DNA from: an uncultured bacterium | Lineage (GTDB): Bacteria; Bacillota; Clostridia; Christensenellales; Pumilibacteraceae | NCBI GenBank assembly: GCA_949747725.1 | Contig: CATKFJ010000195.1 | Location: 1 to 17,561 of the forward strand | DNA: 17,561 nucleotides | Direction of reading: 5' to 3' | Translations under genes and position numbers: made by a program | Notes under the pieces: model-generated | Told to the model about the DNA's origin: nothing | The model's input: only the letters and a program-made list of their open reading frames with translations | Database searches by the model: none | Part shown: positions 7,301 through 14,600 of the stretch, piece after piece | Layout of the letters: each line of letters opens with the position of its first letter | Numbering within the stretch: the stretch's first letter is position 1

Positions 7301-8907
7301 ACGACGAGTCTTCGCTCGATATTATGCGCGGCGGCAAGCATTTCGCGCTTACCCAAACCGCCGATCTTCTAAGCGGCGATAAAAGCGTCATAAAGATAAC
7401 GGGCGACGCCATGAAACTTACGTTGCGCGTGCCGTCTTGGAGCAAAGCGTTCGGCGTAAAGATAAACGGCGTTGCATACGACGGCGATATCCCGTCGGGC
7501 GGCGGATATATAACCCTCGACGTAAACACCGACGATACCGTGGAAGTTACCGCGACCAAAGAGCTTGTTGCGGTTGACTATGACGGGCTTACGCAGGTGG
7601 ACGGAAAAGCGCGCCATGCCTTTACATACGGTCCCGTGCTTATGGCTGTAGCCGTCAATCCCGACAGTTATTACGACTTCAAACTGACCGTTCACGGCAA
7701 GGACACCGACGGAACCGACGAACTTGCCGTAGATACGAATATGTCGTTGGACGACTTTACCGCCGGACTTGTTGCGACGGGCAACGGCAGGTGGGAATAC
7801 CGTACGGAAGACGAAAGTCCGTATATCGTTCTGCCTTACGGAGAACTCGAACGCGACATGTTTTTCTCGGTGTATCCGCTATTCGGGCATACCGAAGAAC
7901 CGCCTGCGCCCCCTGTCGAAACGGTGGACGGTAATATGCGCAATATAGGTTTCGATACCGCAGCCGACTTGCTTTGCTTTGAAACGTTCTCGTCATCGTC
8001 GAAGTACGGTGCTGCCGTTCGTAACGGCGCGCTCGTAACGTCGGCATACGCCGAACAGAAATTCATTCTCGACGGAACGTACGACCATTCGGCGATTTCC
8101 GTGAAGCTCAGGCTTAAAACGCCGCGCGATCGGAATATAAACACGGGTATTTACTTCAATGCGTCGCGCGCCGCCGACGGGCAGGACATGATAAATGCGC
8201 TCAATCTTCAGGCGGAGCGCAGCGGCAATACGATCAAGCTCAATCTGTATGAATTCGGCGCGGATAAAGGGTATATCGGATTGGTGTGCAACGGCGGTAT
8301 GCGCTATCTTTCGGGCGACGTGACGGAGATAGAGCTTGTCATAAAAAACAATTTTATTTACGGCTATATAAACGGCGTGCAGTCGCTCGGTTACGAATTG
8401 CCCGAAGCATTGGGCATAGGCTGCGTAGGGATAAGGTCGATGATGGCGGAATCTGAAATACTCGGGTTTTCGGTGACCAACTCCCAAGTCCCGTCGCCGA
8501 GCGTGCCGCAGACCTATAAGGTAATCGTATATAACGGCGCAACCGAAATATTCGAAGAAAGTTACGAGTACGGCGCGGCAATTTCGTTCGTGCCGCCTAC
8601 GGTAGACGGATTCGTGTTTGACGGATTGTATTCCGACGCAGACTTGCTTGTGCCTACGGTCATGCCTGCAACCGCTACCGCGGATATAACGCTGTACGCG
8701 AAGTATACCAAACAGCAGGGCAACGACGGATCGCAAACACCTACAGATCCCGATAATCCCTCCGTGCCGACAGCCGATTCCGATACGGGGCTTTCCACCG
8801 CGGCGTGCGTCGCTATAGCGTGCGTAACAGAGGCAGTGGTGTTTGCCCTTGCGATAGTCGCGGTTGTTGTTATAAAACGGCGTAAAGTAAAAAAGTCGAA
8901 CGACTGA
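4369..8907 (+). CDS. Membrane-anchored multimodular GH127-like beta-L-arabinofuranosidase
   Basis: This is a 1512-residue exported enzyme. In order: signal peptide (hydrophobic 8-33); three or four beta-sandwich modules, probably carbohydrate-binding (about 49-166, 174-300, 312-437, 443-555), with recurring DVYIDG and GEHTIK motifs; a GH127/DUF1680 catalytic region (about 598-1175); a LamG-like module (about 1190-1372); an InlB/Flg_new-type repeat (about 1382-1447); a Pro/Thr/Asp linker; a membrane helix (about 1477-1502) and a basic tail. The GH127 zinc-thiolate site is intact: E884 and C886 (GELC), C949 and C950 (NTCCEI), matching Glu338, Cys340, Cys417 and Cys418 of HypBA1. E865 is the likely acid/base residue. 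The family releases beta-L-arabinofuranose from plant glycans. GH127 proteins are usually about 600-800 residues, so the extra modules are notable. There is no LPXTG motif. Confidence 0.88.
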   Translation: MENRAKSFATLFAVIATVTTAIVAAVFMFFGLFVESAFGESDDVSEAVTVKEFKPSDSGFIGEGFTMTGNWAFPSAASTCNDGDSLSYTGTFTGFAWYGEANDNAGVVDVYIDGVKAVTVKNNRGESGNECIMYESDVLARGEHTFKLECRGGGWMAVSKIVVYDDAFVSPYAEIVDDADARIAYKSFMAFDGQNGLYEGTVHSAWENGASAELTLDRVRQFVVYAHRTGNKGKADVYIDDALVRTVDTYDGEQRDESHPMFVSDVLSDGEHTIKIVCRGDKNNNSSEVWVAIDKIAAYYYAAPPAPKPQFDIDDASLGFEGDGWTAFNGLSETYYMKSAHSTSTANASFSMAFDGATSIKLYASKSNDRGKANIYLNGQFQAEIDEYSGVYIDSDVIWDSGELEKGYYEFKLVTTGANNAASGNTWIEIDKLRVEGIEGEDMIIHSANDAFITYTSGVKLTENANAVCGKFASIPSGESFTATFRGSASSLVPYDDGKAWKAELTVDGKTTEITSETFAPVALELSDAVMHRLVLTVTEGEFALDCIKTDDLAFVSLEADMRIKALAEIEERKNGTREISDPDTWRPVAYAAEKPSSGVTLTNGILGDMFEKNTQYFKDSIRKTDYVDVTEWWVSMLQNSNEGRMLAGLGNTLNWKNVPEFETELAALLQKIRARQLANGNGYALSYDESVLSGNTDPSEDERRNYDRAMFVKGLVLAGNYYHNKGVAVKDNVAYTILRDFMDWYNYNDNKYGEKMLEGVVGVQGHPASTHTYFTPVGKTEDMTYAELCYIQNWWIEYLTDEIPEAIYKYPLNRPHNYLMTGMDSYLDHYRATGDEKYLNACLGYWNLMHEYFMHEGGAAAICEFNTYLPGSRHLDSANHTGELCGTAFWIDYNYKLLQLFPDEEKYALEAEKGIYNIMREAQSADGKLRYHQRYNGKIEVALNTNTCCEINGSNLLSRLPEFVYLTDNDGVRVNIYDESSLDIMRGGKHFALTQTADLLSGDKSVIKITGDAMKLTLRVPSWSKAFGVKINGVAYDGDIPSGGGYITLDVNTDDTVEVTATKELVAVDYDGLTQVDGKARHAFTYGPVLMAVAVNPDSYYDFKLTVHGKDTDGTDELAVDTNMSLDDFTAGLVATGNGRWEYRTEDESPYIVLPYGELERDMFFSVYPLFGHTEEPPAPPVETVDGNMRNIGFDTAADLLCFETFSSSSKYGAAVRNGALVTSAYAEQKFILDGTYDHSAISVKLRLKTPRDRNINTGIYFNASRAADGQDMINALNLQAERSGNTIKLNLYEFGADKGYIGLVCNGGMRYLSGDVTEIELVIKNNFIYGYINGVQSLGYELPEALGIGCVGIRSMMAESEILGFSVTNSQVPSPSVPQTYKVIVYNGATEIFEESYEYGAAISFVPPTVDGFVFDGLYSDADLLVPTVMPATATADITLYAKYTKQQGNDGSQTPTDPDNPSVPTADSDTGLSTAACVAIACVTEAVVFALAIVAVVVIKRRKVKKSND

Positions 8908-8923
8908 TAAAATGTGAATTATA

Positions 8924-8965
8924 AAAATAACCGATACGCCCAAACGGGCTTGTCGGTTATTTTTT
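8924..8965. terminator. Terminator after the GH127-like gene
   Basis: An 11-bp stem (8924-8934 with 8953-8963) contains an inner GCCC/GGGC helix (8938-8941 with 8946-8949) and is followed by Ts. It is A-rich on the other side and can also work on the minus strand. Confidence 0.9.
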
Positions 8966-8993
8966 GCCGAATATAAGTGCGGAGTAAAAGATA

Positions 8994-9233
8994 TTATCCG
9001 CCCAAAGTGATATACCGGCGCGAATACCGGTCGAGCGCTGCGTCCAAATGTTTCTCGTCGAAATCGGACCACAGGTCGTCGATAATATAGGAATCCGAAT
9101 AAACGGTTTGCAACGGCAGAAAACCCGAAAGGCGGCGCATTCCGCCCCAACGCAACACCATGTCTATCCTTGGGATATCGTGGGATAGCTGGCAGTTTTC
9201 GTTTACATTTACGGTATTATCCGTGGCAATCTC
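8994..9233 (-). pseudogene. C-terminal remnant of a UppS-family cis-prenyltransferase
   Basis: Reading the minus strand, about 80 codons are open between an in-frame TAG (9234-9236) and the stop at 8994. They encode the C-terminal signature of undecaprenyl diphosphate synthase-type enzymes: DIPRIDMVLRWGGMRRLSGF, then PLQTVYSDSYIIDDLWSDF, LDAALDRYSRRYITLGG. The ending ITLGG suggests the second, clostridial UppS-like group. Such enzymes are normally about 200-250 residues and join isopentenyl units for cell-wall lipid carriers. The N-terminal catalytic part is absent from the sequence upstream. There is no conventional start codon near the open end; an ATG at 9161 with AAGGA before it could yield only 55 residues. 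This is best read as a decayed gene. Confidence 0.75.
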
Positions 9234-9367
9234 CTATAACACAAATATAGACGGTATTCAAGTATTATACGAAAAAATGCAAGATTACGCCGCCTAAGCG
9301 TTCCATATCGCTCGGAGGCGCTTTATTAGATCTTGCTCATGAATTTTTTAAGCCGCGATTTCGATTT

Positions 9368-10207
9368 TTACGAATCGTTTCGTACGGCAGTCAAATTACG
9401 GTGTTTTCTTGCGGCGATGTCCGCTGTGGGCGATACGCCTTCCGCTTGTTTGTATACGCGCGAGAAGTACAGCGAGTCGCGGAACCCACTTTCCGCCGCT
9501 ATCTGTTTGACGGATGCGCAGCCGTTTTCTATCAGGCGTACGGCGTTGTTTATGCGAAGCGCGGTCAAAAATTCCGAGAATCTGATGCCCGTTTGCTTGC
9601 GAAACGCCGACGAAGCGGCTTTGGGGTTGTAAAATATTTCCGCGCACAGCGATTTTAAGTTGATATCGGGATCGCAAAAGCGGTTTTCTGCTTGCTTTTT
9701 AAGATATATAATGTTGCTGTTGATCTCGTCGCTCTGATTTTTCGAACGCGCGACGCACAGCTTGCCCAGAGTGTAGAGAAGCGTACTTTCGGCGAGCAGA
9801 TCTATATTATCGGTGTCCGCCGAGCCGAGCGCCGACAGCCAAAACGGGATAAATTGATCTTTGCAATGCAGTATGAAGTTCTTTTTGTTGAGCTGCGTGC
9901 GCGCAAGCAGCTTGTACCCTCTCAGTCCCATAAAGGAAATGTACGTGTATTCGAGACCGCAGTCGCTTTCTATCTTGTATTCGGTGGACGGAAAGGTGAG
10001 AAAAATATCGCCTTTGACGAGTTTTTCCGTGCGTGCGGCAATATGGACGTATCCGCTTCCGCCGATTATAACGTGTAAGCGGAATACAGAATGAACGATA
10101 AAGTACGGCATTATGCCAGAGCCCTTTTCGTGCACGAAGTTGAGTATGCTTATACCGTCGCTGTCCGCTCTTGCTATGTTAAAAATACAGACATTGTTTT
10201 CGATCAT
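9368..10207 (-). CDS. AraC-family transcriptional regulator, unit 2
   Basis: This is a 279-residue regulator. Residues about 30-100 form a cupin-type N-terminal domain (VHSVFRLHVIIGGSGYVHIA, then LVKGDIFLTFPSTEYKIE). Residues about 165-265 are the AraC double helix-turn-helix: INLKSLCAEIFYNPKAASSAF, then VKQIAAESGFRDSLYFSRVYK and GVSPTADIA. The start is the second of two adjacent ATGs (10207), because GAGGG lies 5 nt before it and only 2 nt before the ATG at 10210. It is divergent from the Gfo/beta-helix operon, with 166 bp between the starts, and probably regulates that operon in response to a sugar. It is only distantly similar to the unit 1 regulator, so the two probably answer to different ligands. 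Confidence 0.9.
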   Translation of the reverse strand: MIENNVCIFNIARADSDGISILNFVHEKGSGIMPYFIVHSVFRLHVIIGGSGYVHIAARTEKLVKGDIFLTFPSTEYKIESDCGLEYTYISFMGLRGYKLLARTQLNKKNFILHCKDQFIPFWLSALGSADTDNIDLLAESTLLYTLGKLCVARSKNQSDEINSNIIYLKKQAENRFCDPDINLKSLCAEIFYNPKAASSAFRKQTGIRFSEFLTALRINNAVRLIENGCASVKQIAAESGFRDSLYFSRVYKQAEGVSPTADIAARKHRNLTAVRNDS

Positions 10208-10241
10208 CATTGCCCTCGCAATAGTAAATGCAAGTAACGTT

Positions 10242-10270
10242 ATTTTATAGCACTGCGTCCGAAAAGTCAA
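10242..10270 (-). promoter_or_regulatory. Promoter of AraC regulator 2
   Basis: On the minus strand TTGACT (10265-10270) and TAAAAT (10242-10247) are 17 bp apart. Confidence 0.75.
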
Positions 10271-10303
10271 TAGACTTTGGTTTTTTTACATAGTTCGGTG
10301 GAT

Positions 10304-10321
10304 TTTTTGTATTTACAAAAA
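10304..10321. promoter_or_regulatory. Perfect palindrome, candidate operator of the Gfo/beta-helix operon
   Basis: TTTTTGTA (10304-10311) and TACAAAAA (10314-10321) form an exact inverted repeat with a 2-nt centre. It covers the -35 box of the plus-strand promoter, where a bound protein would block or modulate RNA polymerase. AraC proteins more often use direct repeats, so a different regulator is also possible. Confidence 0.5.
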
Positions 10322-10341
10322 CGGTGTCCGTGATTTATAAT
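10312..10341 (+). promoter_or_regulatory. Promoter of the Gfo/beta-helix operon
   Basis: TTTACA (10312-10317) and TATAAT (10336-10341) are 18 bp apart. AAAGGAG at 10348-10354 follows almost at the expected transcript start. Confidence 0.6.
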
Positions 10342-10373
10342 ACGGGCAAAGGAGAACTTATCGGGCAAAAATT

Positions 10374-11633
10374 ATGATAAAGATCGGAGTATTCGGAGCG
10401 CGAAGAGGCGGCGCTGTGGCGGAACACTGCATTGCGTCGGGCAAAGCGAAAGTGGTCGCCGTGTGTGACAGAGACGACGACGCGCTTAACGAATTGAAAC
10501 GTAAATACGGCGACGCCATGACCTATTACAAAGATTTCGACACGTTTATCGGACACGGCATGGATGCGGTGGTACTTGCCAACAGCGCGCATATGCATGC
10601 GCCGTACGCCGTGCGCTGTCTCGACGCCGGACTTAACGTATTCAGCGAGGTCCTGCCATGTCAGTGCATGGCGGAGGCTGTCGCGTTGGTGGAAGCGGTG
10701 GAGCGTTCCGGCAAAAAGTATGTTTACGGCGAAAATTATTGCTACATGCCTTCAACGCGTGAAATGCGTAAGCTGTATACGTCCGGTGCGCTTGGCGAGT
10801 TCGAGTACGGCGAGGGCGAATATTTGCACAACTGCGAGTCGGTATGGGCGGATCTTACTTACGGCGACCGCGAACATTGGCGGAATGCCGTACTGTACGC
10901 GACGTTTTATTGCACGCATTCGCTCGGTCCGATCGTTCATATCACGGGACTGCGCCCCGTAAAGGTTACGGGATATGAATTGCCGTTTACCGATAAGTGC
11001 GCGCGCATGGGCAGGCGTAGCGGCATTGCCGGCATAGAAATGGTGGAAATGGAAAACGGCGGCATTGTGCGCAGTGTGCACGGCGATCTGAATAAAGGTT
11101 CGGTAATGTACCGTGTGTACGGTTCCAAGGGCAGAGCGGAAAGCGCGCAGGAGGAAGCGCGTACGGGCGGTGCGCGCCGTATTTACGTCAATGTAGATAG
11201 CGAAGAGGGCGCAAACGACGACAACCCGTCCACCTATCTTCCTGATGATGAGTACGGCGCGGATGATGGCGGACATGTCGGCGCAGACAGATGCATAGTG
11301 AATAATTTCATTGCGGCGGTGAGCGGCGAGCAGTCGGATGTCATAGACGTGTATGAGGCGCTCGACATGTTTTTGCCTGGGCTGTTCGCATGGTTCTCTG
11401 TACTCGACGGCGGCAGACCACAAACGCTTCCCAACCTTAGAGACAGGGCGGAACGCGATAAATGGCGGAACGATTTTCGATGCACCGACAAATCCGTTGC
11501 GCGCGATCGCGCGTTGCCGACATATTCCAAATGCGTGATAGACATACCCGACGAAGTTTATGTCGGTATAAAAAACAAATATATAGAAAAGGTTCAATCT
11601 GTACGGAGGAACAATGATGAAAACAAGAATTAA
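10374..11633 (+). CDS. Gfo/Idh/MocA-family protein without the EKP lysine (GH109-like features)
   Basis: This is a 419-residue cytoplasmic protein with an N-terminal Rossmann fold for NAD(P) (IKIGVFGARRGGAVAEH, acidic CDRD at the end of strand 2) and a C-terminal beta-sheet substrate domain. The usual EKP motif, whose lysine takes part in sugar dehydrogenation, reads SEVLP at 91-95. Residues 181-186 read THSLGP and residues 299-307 read GGHVGADRC, patterns I associate with the NAD-dependent glycosidase family GH109 and its relatives. It may be a redox-assisted glycosidase or an unusual dehydrogenase; the substrate is unknown. The start is fixed by the Rossmann strand, yet the nearest AGGAG lies about 19 nt upstream. 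Its 3' end overlaps the next gene, so the two form an operon. Confidence 0.85.
   Translation: MIKIGVFGARRGGAVAEHCIASGKAKVVAVCDRDDDALNELKRKYGDAMTYYKDFDTFIGHGMDAVVLANSAHMHAPYAVRCLDAGLNVFSEVLPCQCMAEAVALVEAVERSGKKYVYGENYCYMPSTREMRKLYTSGALGEFEYGEGEYLHNCESVWADLTYGDREHWRNAVLYATFYCTHSLGPIVHITGLRPVKVTGYELPFTDKCARMGRRSGIAGIEMVEMENGGIVRSVHGDLNKGSVMYRVYGSKGRAESAQEEARTGGARRIYVNVDSEEGANDDNPSTYLPDDEYGADDGGHVGADRCIVNNFIAAVSGEQSDVIDVYEALDMFLPGLFAWFSVLDGGRPQTLPNLRDRAERDKWRNDFRCTDKSVARDRALPTYSKCVIDIPDEVYVGIKNKYIEKVQSVRRNNDENKN
11605..11609 (+). promoter_or_regulatory. Ribosome site of the beta-helix gene inside the Gfo gene
   Basis: GGAGG at 11605-11609 is 4 nt from ATG 11614 and 7 nt from ATG 11617. The second is preferred. 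The site lies within the last codons of the Gfo gene, pointing to coupled translation. Confidence 0.65.
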
Positions 11634-14600
11634 ACTCATACCGGCGGCGTTCTTTGCCGTGCTTATTGCGGTGTGCGCTTTGTTTGTGTTTGTAGAGCAA
11701 GATGCGAAAGCGGAAAATCTTTCATGGACGCCTTCTCACATGACGTATGCGGACGGAGTATACACCGCCGAAAACTCGGCAAATCCGCAGCCCACGCTGA
11801 CATGCGACGGCAATGTCGGAAGTTTTAATACCGTAGAAGGCGAGTTTATGTACAAAAGCGATAACGCCTCCGACGCCGGCGGCGCGTTCATGGGCTTTCA
11901 GATCTTTTACGGTGAAGGGCAACAGGACTATTACATTATAAGAATGTACCTTAACGCCGGGCAGTATTATGCGGACAACAATCCGTTTATAAGAGTGCAA
12001 AAAGGTTGGTCGACTACGGTGTGCGATCGCGCCATGCTTACGCGCAGCGAGTATCCCAAAGACGCTTGGATAAAGATAAAGGTGTGGTTGCAAGACAACA
12101 GACTGTTTGTCTGGGCAGGTGACAAGCTCGTGTTCGATACTTTCGACTTCGGCGCCGTTTCGTGGAAAAGCGTAAACTTCATAACGTCGGGCGATGAAGT
12201 TTTGATAAAAAATCCGTTTGTCGGCGCTATCGCTTGGGATTCTCCCACCGCGTTCTCCGCGCCGTACGGCGGTTGGAGCGAAGATACGGAAGACGGAGAT
12301 ACCGTCTATACTCGAAAGGCTAATACGGTATTCACAACCGTAGGCACTGCGCTCGGCGGCAACGCCGTGGAGCTGGATCTCAGGATAAACAAATATGTAA
12401 GCAATGAAAATTATGTTTGTATCCAATATTTTTCGGGTGTGGGGAACGGATACAACTTTATATATTGTGTGAACGATCAAGAAAAGGTGATGCAGATAGG
12501 TAAGTCCGACGGGCTGAGCGGCGAAGGCAATGTGAATGGCAAGGAGTATACCAAGCCCGTAAGCTTAGCGCTTCCCGCCGAAGAATGGACAAAACTGCGT
12601 GCGGTATTTTATGATCGGTATCTTGCGCTGTTTAAAGTGACGGACGAAAGCGACGAACTTATCGCTTTTTCCGACAATACTTATGCCGACGATGTTTTCG
12701 GCGCGAATGGCGAGTACGTCTTAATTCGCGGATTTAACACCGACATTTCGGTAAAGAATTGCAAGATCGTTACATATACGCCTCCTCCGCCCCCGATGTG
12801 GAACGCCGACGATAGTTGGGAGATCACGTCGGGCGCCGACGGTGATACATACTATACCGATAGCGAACACGCCGTTATTTGGTACGGCAGATCGGACATA
12901 TCCGATTATAACACGATAGAAGCGGACGTTATATACGGCGAAGCCATGCGCGGAGACGGCGGCATAAATTTGCAAGTCAACTACGACGGCGGTGTGATTG
13001 TAATGCAGCTTGCGCCAAACAGACAGCCCGTAAATCCCGTTATCCGCATGTTTGATAATGAAAGCATGACTAACCACCTCGCGCGCGTCGAGATAAAAGA
13101 GGGTTTCGGCGATACGCAGCCGGGCGATACGGTCCGTCTCAAAATGACGTTCGACGATTCGGCGATCATATGTTCGGTCAACGGTTACACGGTTTATAAA
13201 AACTTCTCCTCGGATAAACGTACATGGACAAGAGCCGGCGTAAATACTTTTATGGCGCCGGCTACGGTCAAGAACATGAAGCTGTTGCATTCCGATATAG
13301 ATTATTCCGCGTTTGGATACGCAGACTTCGAATTTTCGTCATACGTCGGAGTTAGCGTTATGTCGGCGCAGAACGCGGAGCTGACCTCGGGCGAGGGCGA
13401 GCTTGTGGCAACGGCGACGGGATCGGGAAATATCAAAATAACGTCTCCCGTTATCGATGAGGCGCGCGGCGCATTGTACAGCGGATATATGCCGGTGCGC
13501 AACACGTTCCTGGTTCGCATGAAAAACAATACTTCCGCGGATAAGGCGGTCGTTACGTTCAAGACCGATAAGGGTGGGGAGTTCGTATACTCCAAAGAGT
13601 TCGATATAAAGCCGAATAGCGAATACATGACCTATTACTTCAATGTGGACGACTTAAAGGCGCAAGGGTACTTAAAGCAGTTCGCGATAGAGCTTGCGGG
13701 CGGTAACGACGGACAAGTTCGTATCGACGCCGTCACGTTCGAGCGTGAAAAACATCTGTACGACTATGCGGGACAAATATCGTCGTGTATCGCGAATCCC
13801 GACAAAAAGACGGTGACTGTTATAGGTTCGGTCGACGCAAAGTATAACGGCAAGACCGTAAATATTCTGCGCTCCTCGCCGACCAATTACACGGAAAGCA
13901 CGGACTTCGACGGCATAGAGCAAATAGCGTCCGCCAAGGTCGCAAACGGTGCGTTCACCGCCGCTTTCCCGTTGAATATAGCAAGCGGTAATGCGTCGTT
14001 GCTTTCGAGCTGGTTTTTGGCGGAAGTGGACGGTGTAAAAGTGTCTGAACATTTTCAGATAACCAACTACCGCGATTTCAACGACGATCCGCCGAGGTTT
14101 GTCGTGGATAGCAAACTCACCGCAACAGTCACCGACGCGCCGTACAAAGCGGTAGGCGACGGGTTCACGGACGACACGGCGGCTATACAAGCGGCGATCG
14201 ACGCGGTAAAAGCCGCGGGCGGCGGCAAAGTAATAATTCCGGGTGACGACAGCGAGTACGGAAAACGTTATATAGTAACTCACTTGAAACTGTGCAGTAA
14301 CTTAGAATTCGAAATACAAAAGAACGCGGTGCTTTGGCAATCTCAGCGCGAGGACGAACTCAACAAGACGGTTCCCGTTCATCAACGCGGATTCGACACC
14401 GTAACTTACGGCCATGATGTAAGCATTGACGGACTTATGTGGTGCACGGGCTTTTCCACCACTAACTTACCGCTTATTTTTATCGATAGATGCGAGAACG
14501 TGCGAGTAACCGGCGGCGGCACCATTCGTATGAACGACGCCGGCGGCGAATGTGAAGATCCTATGCGATTGATCGGCGATCCCGGGCTTGCCGTCGGTGA

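Noticed and set aside
7993..9150. A 385-residue open frame on the minus strand
   Set aside because: It is antisense to the C-terminal part of the GH127-like gene and out of frame with the UppS remnant; its composition is that of a shadow.
9159..9161. ATG with an AAGGA-like site, as a start for a 55-residue protein from the UppS remnant
   Set aside because: The AAGGA falls in codons homologous to UppS (PRID), so it is probably accidental, and the piece lacks the catalytic half of the enzyme.
10752..11639. A 295-residue minus-strand open frame opposite the Gfo-type gene
   Set aside because: It shows no recognisable motifs, and the plus strand carries a clear Rossmann protein with its own promoter.
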